DNA of 64,000 bases from Mrakia gelida (GCA_024345305.1 BRON01000002.1:2728001-2792000); one strand, 5' to 3'; positions 21,358 through 33,833 are shown, counted from the stretch's first letter. Numbers and translations are program-made. The notes: generated from the sequence alone by a model not told the origin.

Positions 21358-22435
21358 ATGGCAGACTCTCCGCCTCGAGCCATGGCCCCTCCTCACATCC
21401 TCCTCTCTCTCAACCAGGATGTCCTTCGCGAGGTCCTCGCTCATCTCCTTCTCGACACCCCTCGAACCCTCCATCGCACCTCCATCCTCCAAACCTGCTC
21501 CCTCCTCCACGAGCTCGGACTTCCTCTCCTCTACCGAGTAGTGAATCTCGTCAAGGTCGAGGATGATTTGACTCTCCTCAAGAAGCTGGAGGCCTTGTTC
21601 TCCGAAGGAGGGCTTCTGACGGAGCAGGGAGGGAGAGGGAAGCTCGTTGTCGAACTGAAGGCCGGTCACCCTTGGAAGAGATTGCACCCTACGTTCGTCA
21701 GGGAGGACGCTCGTAGGTACTACGTCTAGAGATACGCTGCTCTTCTCTTGATAGATACTGACTAGGCCTTTGTTTCTATTTATTGCAGTCCGTTGGCAGG
21801 GAGGGATCGACTGTCAATATCAAAGGATTCGTCCAGTCCTCAATCTTCCCAACTGCTCCTCCCTCACCCTCCCCTCTTCCTTCTCCTACCACAACGATGC
21901 TCTATCCACCCTCCTCACGAGGATCGCGGCTCAGCTCCCTCTCCGAAACATCACCATAACCACGGAGGCCAATCGTCCCGGAGAGGCAGCTTGCCGCCAA
22001 CTCAACTTGACCGCGTTCGACCCGTTTCTCGCCTCCTCCGGTCCTCATCGCAAACTCGAGAGGGTCCTGCTCGACGGAGCTATATTTTACGAACGACATC
22101 CCCAGGGCGGTAGACGACTCTCGGTCCGGAACTGGTCATTTGAGGTCCTCGTCGTCAAGCTTCATCTCTCGCTCCCGAAGAGCGCTGATGACCCAGAGGA
22201 GGTCTCCAATCTCTTCTTCGAACCGGACTCGGAGACGGAGAAGGACCTGTTCTTGAAGGACACGGAGAGATTCGAGCTCAGGGTAGCTGGGCCGCTGGCG
22301 GACGAGTTTGACAAGGGGTTCAGGGAGGAGTTCGGGAAGAGAGAGGCGAGAGGGTTGAGCGCGTTCGCGAGGAGGATCGGTTCGTTGATCGTTCATGTAG
22401 GAGAGGACGGGGAGGAAAGGAGGTTAGTCGAGTGA
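21358..22435 (+). CDS. F-box-like protein
   Basis: Two exons. The first (from ATG 21358) contains an F-box-like region, LNQDVLREVLAHLLLD, followed by LQTCSLLHELGLPLLYRVVN, the usual end of fungal F-box domains. An intron with donor GTAGGT (about 21713) and acceptor TTGCAG (about 21788) joins REDAL to RWQGGIDCQYQRI. The rest, ending VGEDGEERRLVE and TGA at 22433-22435, has leucine-rich stretches such as VLNLPNCSSLTLPSSF and LPLRNITI, suggesting LRR-like turns. That would suit substrate recognition in an SCF complex, but only by inference. The alternative start at 21379 (ATGGCCCCTCC) is also possible. It lies head-to-head with F-box gene A and tail-to-tail with the peroxiredoxin. Confidence 0.65.
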
Positions 22436-22661
22436 GGAGAACGGTTGGGGTAATATTTTCTGCAGATAATGATCACTTTGCGACTTGTCTCGAACAAACG
22501 AAGTGGAAAGGACGAAACGAAACGAAACGAAAGAACGGGGGCGACGCGACTCTCTCTTTCCTTCTCGATGCGACGAACGACTCATCCATCCGCCCCAATC
22601 AAAGAAAACAACTATAACGATCCACTATAAGCGATTAAGAACGACACAAAGATACGCTGAT

Positions 22662-23916
22662 TTAGAGCTTAGCGAGGATGGCCTCAGCGGAGGAGACCCT
22701 GCGAAGAAAGAGGAGGAAACGCGAGGTCAGCTCGAAGGTCGACGAGCGCGCGAGACACAGAATGGAGCAGTGAAGCGACGACTTACTTGAGGTCTCCGGG
22801 AGAGTCCTCGACGTCGAGGCTGGTGATCTTACCGTCAACGGCAACGAGAGCGAATCGCTTAGCTCGAGGTCCACCGAAGAGGGCGGCGGCGTCGACTGAA
22901 GCGGACGGTGACAGAAAGAGGTTTTGAGAGTCAGCTGAGTGAAGAGGAAGGAAAGAAGAAACGAGGGAGATATAGAGAGGGGAAGGTGGACCCACAGACG
23001 AGTCCAAGGGAAGAGACGTAGGCGGCAGCGTCGTCGGAGATGAATCTGAGAGGATGAGGAGGAGTCAAGGTCAGGACTCGCTTTAAACAGACGAGCGAAC
23101 AGAAGAGATGCTACTCACCGAACCTTAGTTCCCTCCTCAGCGAGCTTCTTGGACCAAGCCTGGAGGACGCTGTGAAAAAGAAAGGAAAGGCAAGCGAGAT
23201 ATCAGCTTCGATCGTTTCTCGAGACGCGTCTTCGACAGCAGATGGCGAGCTCACAAAGTGTCGTTGACGGCGATCACGAAAATCTCCTTAACACCCTTGG
23301 TGACGAACTCGTCGTAGGAAGCGATGTAGGCAGGGACCTGCGGGAGTATCAAAGGAGCGAGCGAGTAAGAAAAGAGCTCGTCTCGTCGAAAAAGCCCGGC
23401 GTTTGGACGAGGGAGGGAGGGAGGGAGAGGGAAACGAACCTGAGACGAGCAGGTAGGAGTGAAAGCTCCAGGGACACCGACGATAACGATCTTACCCTCG
23501 GTGGGGAGAGCGAAGGAGGTGGAGGGGTCGAGCTCCTTGACCTGGACGGTGGGGAGGGAGGATCCGACCTCTGAACGAAACGAAACGAAGGGGAGAGAAG
23601 GAGATGGACGGAAACGATGAGCTTTGTTCGCTTTCTTTCTTTGCGGCAGTGAAAGATCACTCACTGGACTGGAAGACCTGGGAGACGGCGACGGAAGCAC
23701 TGCGAGGGAAAGAAGAGCGTTAGTCAGCGAGAGAAGAAGGAAGAAGAAGAGGTGGAGATGGGGAGGGAAGCGGCAAGGGAATCGGAGGGAGGGAGAGGAT
23801 GGATGGACGAACGAAGCGGCAGCAGCAGAGACGGAAGCAGGGACGGCGGCCTGGATGGAAGCAGCAGAGGGGACGGCGGACTTGATCTGGTCGACGGTGG
23901 GGATAGAGAAAGCCAT
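22662..23916 (-). CDS. Atypical 2-Cys peroxiredoxin (AHP1/PMP20/Prx5 type)
   Basis: The protein has the Prx5 fold signatures. These are LPTVQVKELDPS, the catalytic PGAFTPTCSSQVPAYI with peroxidatic Cys in the PxxxTxxC pattern, EFVTKGVKEIFVIAVNDTL, VLQAWSKKLAEEGTKVRFISDD and AKRFALVAVDGKITSL. It reduces hydrogen peroxide and alkyl peroxides using thioredoxin or glutathione. The C-terminus is ILAKL; AKL is an accepted variant of the PTS1 peroxisome signal, which fits the PMP20 branch. The N-terminus before the fold (MAFSIPTVDQIKSAV, then alanine-rich PASVSAAAASF) is longer than in typical PMP20 and is split over small exons. About seven exons with short introns. It is divergent from the K+ channel gene, with 329 bases between the starts. 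Confidence 0.88.
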
Positions 23917-24245
23917 GATGAAAAGAAGGAGAGCTTGAAGGGAAGGAGGTGGGCTGAGACGAAGGAGAGACCGACGGATGGGGGAGGGATCGAGATGGGT
24001 CAGTTTTTCGAGCGAGCGACGGCAAGGGACGAAACGAGCAGACGGTCGGGGAGAAGGACTCACTAGTGCTGTTTAGAGGGAAGGTCAAGGTACGAGAGCG
24101 AGATGTAGTTGGGGAGGGAAAGATGGGCCAGGCGAATGAAAACGAAACGAGCGACTCGAAATCGAACTCGTCATCTCGGATGCGTTCTTGATTTAAACCT
24201 CTAACCTTCACAGGAAAACCTATACCCTCTGGCCATGCTGCAGAA
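23917..24245. promoter_or_regulatory. Divergent promoter peroxiredoxin / K+ channel
   Basis: This 329-base region lies between two divergent start codons. The channel-proximal half (about 24180-24245) is AT-richer (gatttaaacctctaacc). No RNA gene is seen. Confidence 0.4.
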
Positions 24246-27200
24246 ATGACAGCTCCTATCAAATCCCCTACTCATCGTTATGTCAAAATTGCTAGGACAG
24301 CTCCCTTGGTTGCTTCCATCGTCGCTCCCCTCGTAGGTTCAGCTTCGACCTCCCTTCCTCCTCCTCCCTCTCGACCTGACCTTCTCGCTCTTCCCCTTCC
24401 TTTCCCAGATCACCCTTCTCGATATCCCCGCTCTCTCCCAACGATGGTTCCTCTACGGACCGAATGCTACCCCTCAACCTGACCCTTACGCTTCCATAGC
24501 TATGTCGGTCGTCTCCTTAGGTGAGCTCGCACTCCTTTGTCTCGTCGAGGTCACCTCAGCCCTTCCTCCTTGCCTCCCACCTTTCCTAACTCCTCTGCGT
24601 CCCTTCTTGAGCCTTCTGCGCTATCGGAAACTTCTTACTCATAGTGAGATTCTCTGTGAACACCAAGAAACTCGAACGCTGGGTGGTGAGTCCGGGCCTT
24701 CTTCCCGTTTGTTGTGTTGAGCTCTCGCGGGTTCTCTCGCTCGCTCCCTCCCTTCGAGCTGATCCTTCCCTTCCCCGATACAGGTCCAAACTCCCCTAGT
24801 CGCTTTCTGGATCAAGACCATCGTCGAAGTCGTCAACCTCAGCATCTACGGGCAGAAGGATAAAAAGCCCCAAGGCTATTCTTACGGCGAGGGCGTGAGT
24901 TCTTCCCGGAGACCTCGAACTCGTCAAGAACTGACTGAAAATTTGATGGAGAAGGCCAGTTCTACTGTGCGGCCTTCTCCTGTGGTCTCTCTGGAGTGGT
25001 CGCTCTTCTACTGCTGTTTCATTACATTGTTCAACGGCGACAGACGTGGAAGGACTCGCTCAAAATTCGAATCGACGGACGACGTGAGCTCAGCTCCCTC
25101 CTCCTCCTCCTCGTCCCCTTCGATCCTCAGTGCTGAACGCGCCTGTCCTTTCCGCAGACTTCATGCTCTCTGTCATGAGCTTCGTCGTCGTTATCGGAAT
25201 CATGGCTCTCGTCTTCTCCAAAATCGAAGGATGGTACTTCTTCGGTGAGCCCTCTTTTTCCGTCGCGTCCTTCGAAATTCTCGCTGACCCTCCTCTTTCT
25301 CGCTCAGATGGAGTCTACTTTAGCATCGTCTCAACTCTGACCGTCGGATTCGGCGACTTCGCTCCCACCAAAGTCTCGACCAAGGTCAGTCGTCCATCCT
25401 CGGACGCGTCTCGTCGATTGAGCCAGCCAACGAAGCTGAGCTCTTGCCACCCACCTTCTTCGTCTTCCCAGATCCTCCTCTTCCCCTTCTCAATCCTCAG
25501 CATCGCTCTCCTCGCCAACCAGATCTCCATGATCGTCGACTGGTTCACTCACCAGAGTGAGCTGAGGAAGACCAAGTGGAGAGCTCAACGACTGGTCCTC
25601 GCTCGGGAGGGTCGAGAGAAGAGTCTCGAGGGCTCTGATCAGTGGGGATTGGAGGAGGAGATGAAGTATCTTCAACGCCTCCAAGAGAAGGAGCAACGGA
25701 TCTCGCAGACGTACAACTTGGTCCGTTTTGGTCGTTCGTTTCGACGGACGCGTTTCGATTTGCCTGTGGTCGTTCGCGCGACTGACTTCGTTTTGCCTTT
25801 CGTCGCAATCACAGATCTTCTCTCTGGTATCGTTCATGATCTTCTGGACGATGGGAGCTCTAGTCTTTTGGGCGTCGGACGATCTCGCCTACGGGGAGAG
25901 TCTCTACTTCTGGTGAGCTTTCTCGTCCATCCCAACTCGACGCGTCTCTTTCCTCCTCGAATACGACGCTCACCTCATCTTAATCTTCCCTCTGAACAGC
26001 TACGTCTTCTTCCTCACCATCGGGTCCGTATCGTATTCGCTCTCCTCCTTGTCGGCTTCTCGACGCATTCTGACTTCTCCTCCCTCTCGTCGCTGCTTTA
26101 AGATACGGAACTCCCGCTCCCACAACCCCTCTCGCCAAAGTCTTCTTCGTCCTCTACTCCCTCATCGCCGTCCCCATCATCGCCTCCTTCGCCGTCCAAA
26201 CCGTCTCCGCCGTCATCTCCTCCGTCTCCGAGAAACGTCTGGAGCTCAACCGAGCGGCTCGAGAGGCTCAAGCCAAATCCAAATCGAAACCCAAACCCCT
26301 TCGCGACGACGACTTCTCTCACGACGACCGTCTCTCCTACTCCGAACTCAAGGACCACGGCCGTGGAGGCGATGGAGGAGGGGGAGAGGGCGAGTTCGAA
26401 GCTCATGCTCGGTTCGTGCTCGAGCACTGGCACAACTTCGAGGAGGACATGGAAGGGATGGGGTTGAAGAGTTCGCAGAAGGAGCACGAGAGCGATCGAG
26501 CTGAGGAGGTTGCGGAGGAAGAGCAGGAGGAGCAGGAGGAGCTGGCGCTCGAGGAGGAGGATGCGAGTGTGAAGGAGGAGAGGAGTAGGAACGCTCAGGA
26601 GCGGTTGGCAGAGGAGACGCTCGAGCTGGCTTGCCAACTTGAGAGTCAGGCGAGAGCGTTGTTGATCATGGCGCTGCCTAGAGGTGGAAAGGCTCAGACT
26701 CTGCTGAGAGCGGATCGGAATGTGCAGAGGAGGGATGTTAGGGTGAGTCCTCTTGTTCGGCGAAGGTTGGTTGACTGGACGCGTCTGGTTTCGATCTCTG
26801 TCGCTGACTTGACCTTCCTCTTCTTCGCAGTCGATGGGAGTGAGTGCGAAAGAGCTTGGAGACCTCTGGGATTGGGAAGAGCAGGACATGTGAGCATCGC
26901 CCTCTCTCCTCCTCGCGACGAGTCCCTCGTCGTCGACTTCCCCTTCTCAAACTGACGCGTCTCCCTCTTCCCTTCCTCCTGCCACAGTCGCCCCGGAGCA
27001 ACCGAAGACGAACAACTTCGCTCCATCCGCCGGTACCGAGAGACCTTCTCCCGCCTCCTCGTCGTCGGTTCCCGTCTTCGTCGACTAGAAGGGAAACGCC
27101 GGCAGATCTTCCTACGAGCCAAAACCGACGATTTCGATTCCCACCTCAACGACGACGGAGATGCAGCTGAGACGGGTCGGAGAGAGATGGAGGAGATGAA

Positions 27201-27342
27201 CGCTACGGATGGAGCGGTGGAGGTAGAGTTGGAGGATGGAGAGATTGCGATGGAGATGAGTGAGGGGGATGCGAAGAAGGGGAAGGGAGAGAGGAAGCAG
27301 GGGAAGCAGCGGAGGATGGAGGAAGGGAGGTTTGAGGATTGA
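24246..27342 (+). CDS. TOK1: TOK-type outward-rectifier two-pore K+ channel
   Basis: Many short exons splice to a fungal TOK channel: four hydrophobic helices, two pore units, then a long charged C-terminus. Early helices include AIAMSVVSL and AFCAIGNFLLIVRF, then VQTPLVAFWIKTIVEVVNLS, CGLSGVVALLLLFHYIV and FMLSVMSFVVVIGIMALVFS. Pore 1 is VYFSIVSTLTVGFGDFAP with a standard GFGD filter. After helices LFPFSILSIALLANQISMI and FSLVSFMIFWTMGALVFW, pore 2 reads FFLTIGYGTPAPTTPLAKVF across an intron (GG|A TAC GGA ACT), so Thr stands where Asp is usual. The next helix is VLYSLIAVPIIASFAVQTV. The tail is glutamate-rich and probably coiled coil. TOK channels pass outward K+ current at the plasma membrane and help set membrane potential. 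Five introns contain GACGCG-type sequence. Confidence 0.85.
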
Positions 27343-27704
27343 GGAGGGGTGCTGTTGCTCGTGTGTTGTGCCTTCGCTTTGGCATCAGTCTCGTGTGCTA
27401 CTTGTTACGCTTTAACGTTATGATCCGACTATGGGTGGGTCGTCTTGAGCCGCTCGAAAAGGAGAGATTCGAGATGCACGCGTCTCGAATCGAGGACTGC
27501 AGCTCTCCTTGCGTTGCTTCTCTTCAGTGCCAGCCCGCTCTACTGTCATTCGAAGCGGTAACAGTCTCTCCGGTAGAGGCAAGTGTGCGAAGTCCAATCA
27601 AATCAAGAACAAGCAAACGACGCGTCGACGGAACAACGAAGACGATGCGAAAGAAACGAACAAAGAAAGCTACGAAACCCCCTCCTCGAGTCCCTCCTCT
27701 CCAA
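27343..27704. other. Convergent 3' region, no gene seen
   Basis: These 362 bases separate the stops of the K+ channel (+) and TAF7 (-). No frame or RNA gene is convincing. One GACGCGTC palindrome lies at 27619. Confidence 0.5.
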
Positions 27705-30579
27705 CTAACTGACATCCATCTCAACCATGTCGTCCTCCTCATCCTCATCATCGTCCCCGAACAAATCCTCTTCTTCCTCCTCCTCCTCCTCTTCCCCATC
27801 CCCACCGACCTGACTCGACCCACCGGCCTGACTCTCCTCCCCACCCTCCTCATCGTCATCACTATCCTCCTCCATCCCCGCCGCCAACAACGCCTCCATA
27901 TCATGGTTCGCCGGCGTCGCCTGCGGCAGCACGGGAGCTGGCGGGATGGGCAAGTGACTGAGGGAAAGCGAGCTGGGTTGACGGTTTGCGACGCTCGTGG
28001 AGTGTTGGAGGAAGGAAGGGGGAGGTGGGAGCATGACTGAGGGTCGGTTTGCAGAGGATGCGGAAGGGTTGTTGAAGTTGAGAGTGAGGGGACGAGCGGA
28101 GGAGCTGGCGAGGGAGGGGAGAGGTGGGAGGGGAGGGACGACGAGACCTCCGGAGGGTTGACTGCTACCTGGAGCTGAGGAAGAGGAGGCTGAGGTGGAG
28201 GCTGAAGCTGACGCGGCGGAGGAAGCAGCGAGAGCGGCAACGTTCTTGAGTCGATCGGCTTCCCCTTGAGCGGATTCCTTGAGTCCGAGCTCTCGTTCCT
28301 TCTCCTCCTCGTCCTCCCGTTTCCGCTTCTCCTTCTCCTTCGTGACGGACGCTCGGGCTGAGAGTTTCGAGTCGAGGTCGGCTTGGAGTTTCTTGAGAGC
28401 GTCTTCGAATCGTTTCTGTGAAGAGGAAGAGAGAGAGAGGGAGAGTCAGTGAGGGAGGACGCGAAGTCGCGTCGAAGGAAGACGCAGATCGAGAGAGAGA
28501 GAGACGGACCTTGATGATCGGATTCGAACTGCTCGAGATCTCTCCTCTCTTCCTCCCCACAGCAGCTTCGAGATCTCGGATCTCCTCGTTGAGCAGCTTC
28601 GAACGCTGGGCGATCTCGACGGCTTCCTCGTCCTCAGAATCAGCTTCGGATCCTTCCTCGTCGTCGTCTCGGTCGTCGTCCTGCAATCAAAATAAAGTAC
28701 AAAGAGTCAGCGCTCTCGACAAGACGTTGGATGGAAGAGAGAAGATGGAAGAACGAACCTCATCATCGTCGTCGTCTTCATCATCGTCGTCTCCCTTCGC
28801 GACCTCGTCCTCGTCGTCCTTCTCGAGCTCCCTGTTCGCGCGGAACCAAAGACGTCGAGGGTCAGCAAGAGCTCGAGAGAGAGAACGCAGAGAGGAATAT
28901 GAACGTACCTAAACAGATCGGCAGCCAAATCCTCGTCCTCATCCTGAGATCCGTTCCCGTTCCTCGGCGTCGCACCGTCTCCCATCTGAGAACCGTCTCC
29001 GAACTCGCTGCCGTGAGGGAGAGCAGCTGGCGTTCCCTTGGGAGTAAGGAACTCCGAGTCTGAAGCGTCGGGGTCCGCGTCTTCGATGATGTCTACGTGA
29101 TAGAAAGAAGAGAGGTCAGGACGCGAACGCGAGAAAGCAGGAGAGGGAAAGGGAAGAAGACGAACCGTAGGTGACCTTATCAGCTCGTTGATCCTGCTCC
29201 AGCATCCGCTCGACTTCCTGTTCGACGATCTCGATGGTCTGCGTCACGTGAAGAAGCAAGTCAGCTTCGAGGAACGAGCGAGAAGAAGGAAAAGAGAGGT
29301 CGAACGAACCCTTCGACTGATCCTCTTCCTGTACCTCCTCTTCCTGACGTGCCTCAGCGGCGGCGTGATTCCATGAGGCCAGATGTAGTCTTCGATGTTG
29401 AGTTTCCCTTGACCTCCATCTCCAGCGGTGACTTGAGCCTCGTCCGAGATAGGATTCGAGACCACGAGCATCTGCAGCCAGATGAGGAAAGGGTCAGCTC
29501 AAGGGGAGCGGACGAGAGTTGAGTTGAGCTTACCTGAGAGATATCAGCCGCTTTGAACATCTGTTTCCCGTCCAGAGTCTTCTGGGACTCGATGATGGAG
29601 GGTAGATCGACGAGTTTGGCGGAGTAGAGCTGGTTGGAGAGCTTGAAGACGGCTCGACGAGAGTCTGTCGAACGAAGGGACGAAACGATGAGCTCTCTCT
29701 CGTCCTTCCTTCCTTCCTCCTCCTCCCGACAAAAACACCCAAAAGGATAGCGCACTCACCCTTGAACTTGAACCAAACATCCTCCAAACCCTTCTTCGGC
29801 CCTTTCTCCTTAACCATCTCCCTCAACTTCTCACTCGCCTCCCCCTCGGGCATCCTGAGGATGAACTGCTCTTCAAACTCGATCTCCTCATCATCCGTAT
29901 CCAACTCCCTATCGTACACCCCCAAGAACGAATTATAACTCCTCCCACCACTACTCCCCCCACTGACTCCTACCGTCGCTCGTCCATTGGACTGCTTGAA
30001 GTTGAGCTTGATCTTCTTCCCACTCAGATCCTGCTGATTCCCGTACCCTCCTCCGTAGTGGTGGGATTGAGCATGATGGGAACCTCCGTTGTAGATGAAA
30101 TCGTCGTCGTCGTCTTCTTCGTCTGAAGCTCCTACACCTGATCTTGCTACTGGCCGACGGTTTCGAACGGGTCGGTTGATGGCGTACTCGGAATCGATGG
30201 AAGAACGAGCAGCTCCTCGTCCTCGTCCTCGTCCGCTCCCTCCTCGTCCTCCTCGAGATCCTGGGCCTTTGAGAGGGCGGACGGGTGGAGCGGGGAGAGT
30301 GGAAGGACCGGCTTCGGCGTTGGGAGGAAGTAGAGGAGCTGGGGCAGGTTGGAAGGAGGTAGGAGCGGGAGCGGGAGGAGGTGGAAGAGGAGGTTGAGCT
30401 TGCTGAAGAGGAGGGAAGGGAGGAGGAGCGAGAGGTGCGACGACTGGAGCGGCTGATTCGTAGATAGGGAAGTAGGAGGAAGGATCTGCTTGACTCAGAT
30501 GGGCATCGACTCCTTGAGGGTCTGATGATGCTGCAGCAGGAGGAGGGAAGAGGGAGGGATCGAGCTGGTAGGGATCCAT
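27705..30579 (-). CDS. TAF7: TFIID subunit 7 (TAFII55 family)
   Basis: After a Pro/Ala/Gly-rich N-terminus with an RGG-like stretch, the TAFII55 domain appears. It begins with FEEQFILRMPEGEASEKLRE and continues DVWFKFKDSRRAVFKLSNQL, YSAKLVDLPSIIESQKTLDG, MFKAADISQMLVVSNPI and DYIWPHGITPPLRHVRKRRY. This is the defining TAF7 domain, which binds TAF1 and restrains its acetyltransferase activity within TFIID. A coiled region follows with very acidic blocks, then a long Ser/Pro-rich tail ending EEDDMVEMDVS. The protein is longer than human TAF7 because of disordered termini, as in other basidiomycetes. About seven exons; one intron (about 28425-28510) carries GACGCGAAGTCGCGTC. Start ATG is at 30579 and the stop TAG at 27705-27707. 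Confidence 0.9.
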
Positions 30580-30862
30580 GACAGGAAGGAAGGGAAGGAG
30601 GTGAGGTCGACGTTGGGCGCGAGCTCGAGCTCGAAAGCTCCTCCCTCTTGAGCTCTTGAATTCGGGGGAACGGTCGTGTATGTTTGCCGAATTTCAAGCC
30701 AGCCTCGTTCCGAGCTTCTCTCGCTCGAGAAAACTCGTTCAAGAAGATGACCGTTTTTCTCGTGTGAATTCTGAAGACCAGAAACGACATTTCGCTCTCT
30801 CGTCTCGATGCTCTCTTTCCCTCTCTCTCTCTCCACTCCGAAACATAACTTTTCGACCCGCA

Positions 30863-33833
30863 TCAAATCAGCGCCGACAAAGCAATCTGACCCCAAATAC
30901 TCCACCATACCACCCAAATCCCAATCCACGTCCAATTTCCCAGCAGCTCCCAATCCAGCACCAGTACCCTCACGCCCTCCCTCACCACCCCAGCTCCGTA
31001 CACCCACGTCAACGCGCTCGCAACTCCCACCGGAGAGCTCATCGACAGCACCAGCCAAGTGACCAGCTTCCGCGTTGGTGATTGAGTAGGTGACGGTGAA
31101 GGTGACGCGTCTTTTGGCGGGGATGGGGGCGATGGGTCGGAGGAGGGAGAGGTAGGCGAGCAGATGAGGATAGGTGGCACGAGAAGGACCGAGAGGAGAG
31201 TAGCTTGAGGGAAGTTGAGCATCGAGAGGGTTGGGATGATGGCTCCTAGTTCGAGGTGGGTGAGAACCGAGAGGGTTAGAGGGAGGTTGTCGACTTCCTC
31301 CTCTTCCGACGACGAGGGAGCGTGGGTCGAGAGAGTCGAGGCGTTGATAGGCGAGACGCCGAGGAAGATGACGATCAGGCCGACGAGGTAGGTTGTTGGG
31401 TTGAACATCGGCGAGGACTGGGCGAACGAACAAAGAGGAGGCGCGAGTCAGCGAAAGCAAAAGCTCGAGCGAGAAATGAAACGACGCGACGAGGAGAGAC
31501 TCACCAGAACACTAGCGAACCACCCGCTCTTTGTCCCTACCAGGAACACTACCCCTCCCACCACATGGGTAGCGAGCACCAACGTCCCAGCCTTCAGCAC
31601 CGGTCTCTTTTTCATCTTCCCACCCAAGCTCGCTTCCTTCCACCTCCCCAGTCCTCTGATCGTGATCGCAGCTCCGATGAGAACCCCAGCAGGGAGGTAG
31701 CTTCCGACCTTAGTGAACCATCCTGGTCGGAGGTAGAGGTAGAAGAAGAGCGAAGCGTGAAGTCGTTCGAGGAGGTTGTTGAACGCTCGAAGGGATCCCT
31801 CGAGAAGGCGACCGAGCGAGTGGAAGCCGTGAGGTCCTGACGCGGGAACGGCGAAGACTGTCAGGGCGTCGATTCGGTATCTGAGCATCGAAGAAGCCAA
31901 ATAGAGGGGAGAGAGAAATGATCAGTCGCGGTTCGAGGAGCAGGCAAGGGAAAGGAGGCGAGAGTGAGAGGATGAGGGGAGATCAGATTTAGGCCCGGTT
32001 TTTCGTCGTGTCCGGTTGCTCAGATCCCTCGACTCTTTCGAATCGAGACACCCGAGGTCGGTAGGGTAATAGAGAACTAAGCATCACGTGAAGGGATGGG
32101 AGGAGAAGCTCGAAGAGGCGCGAGACGCGTCGTTTCGAAACGAGTAACGATGAGCGAGACACGGAGGAGACGCGAACTCACTGCAAGAAGACTCCGTGGA
32201 CGCCTGAGCTTCGTCCTAGTCCAGCCCACTTCCAGTGCTCTCCAAGTCCCTTGGCTGCTCGGAGGTACTTCTTGACGAACTCGAGACGTCCGAACCACGA
32301 GAGGGCTTCGATGTCGAGAGTTTCGAAGGGCTGTTGGTAGAGACGGATAGGAATGTAAGGGTTGTGTCGAGCGACGTGGGTGACGGTGTTGAGGACGTCT
32401 TGGTTTGGAAGACGACCGTTGGTGCCCTCTGGAAGCGATAAAGGAAGAGAAGGTCAGCCTCGGCGCGAGTGACTTCGAGAGAGGCGGGTCAAAACGTACC
32501 GAAGTAAAGACCGAGGTGACTGAAGCTGTGACCTGGGTAATCGACACACAGAGCCGTCCAGATGACCCCAGTTTGGAGTCCTACGAGGTCGCCTGCGATG
32601 AGATCTGGAAGGATAAGGAGAGCGAAAGTCAGTGAAAAGACGCGAGGAAGCTCGATCAAGAAGAGAGCTCAAGTCGACGAGATGACTGACTGGACTGCTC
32701 CTCGCCGTGATAAGCAGATAGGAAGGCCTGCATTCCGTCGAGATGGTGATCTGAAATGACGAAGACGATGGTCCTAGCGTAGTGGTTCGCTCCTGTTCGA
32801 GACGACGACACGTGGAGTTCAAGATCAGCGTTGCTCCTCCAGACGACCCCGCCCGAGCTCAAGAGCTCCGTACCACCACCCACTGGAACGCCCATCTAGC
32901 TGGGGAGAAGACAACTCACCTCGAAGATACTCAGCCATGCTGAACACCATCGCGACTCCTCTCAGATTCCTCCTCCGCACCTCCTTGGCTCGACCTCCCT
33001 CGACCCTCGTCTCGAAGTCCAAACTCTCCCAACTGGCTGCCAGAACGATAGCCTCGACTCCGCTGGTCCTTGGAGGAGTGAACGAAGCCCAGACGTTGGT
33101 TCCTGAGAGGGGAGCGGAGTCGGAGGGAAGGGAGGTTTGGAAGGTGTAGTCTTGGGAGGCGGAAGGGAGACCGAGAAGGGAGAACTGCTCGACGAGGTAA
33201 GAGCTGACTCTGAAAACGAGAGGGAGAAGAGCGAAGATACAGGTTAGCATGGTGTGCCCAATCACGTCAGAACTGGGAGCACGGGAGAGAGGAGGGGAGG
33301 GGTGAAAGACGAGGAGAGCAGGGACGAACTCGCTGGAGGAAGCGTTCCGAGCGACGAGAGCTTCGAGCTGATCGAGATATCTGTCTGCGATGTGAACCGA
33401 GTCCCAGTCGTAACGAATGGTAGCCTGGAGAGGATGGCGAAGTCAGCTTGAGCTGAAGTGTATAGAAGACGGACGAACGAACCTGTCCTGGCTGAATGGC
33501 GTTCTCGTCAATGAAGGTCGACCTCCCGAGCTCTTCAACAGGCAAAAGCAGAAGCCACGAGTATCCAACGACCAAGAGGGCTGTCCTGAGTAGAGAAGAG
33601 AGGTGCGGATAAGCGAAGAGAGCAAAAGAAAGAAGGTCAGCTTGGGTTCTCGGTCGTTTGAAGGTGACAGCAAGGGAGAAGGAAGGAAGGGAGATGGAAA
33701 CGAACACGATGAGAGGGACCGCCTTTGTTATCCTCCCAACGAGAGCCTGTCGTTTCTTGTAACGCTTCACTTGGTACTCGGCTTCGGATACCGGCTTGGA
33801 ACGTCTAGAGAGGAAGCGAGTGAGGAGTCCCAT
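30863..33833 (-). CDS. GAA1: GPI transamidase subunit GAA1
   Basis: The N-terminus has a short cytosolic basic region (MGLLTRFLSRR...YKKRQALVGR), then one hydrophobic segment (LLVVGYSWLLLLPV) and the family motif GRSTFIDENAIQPGQ. A lumenal region follows with VSSYLVEQFSLLGL, NVWASFTPPRTSGVEAIVLA, GVAMVFSMAEYLRG, ARTIVFVISDHHLDGMQAF and YHGEEQS. Next come WAGLGRSSGVHGVFLQYRID and multiple C-terminal transmembrane helices ending WWSIWGQIALSALI. GAA1 is part of the ER complex that attaches GPI anchors to proteins; its lumenal domain resembles a metallopeptidase and helps position the substrate. Many introns, several carrying GACGCG-type motifs (for example 32124). The start codon is only 101 bases from that of the divergent F-box gene. 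Confidence 0.9.
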
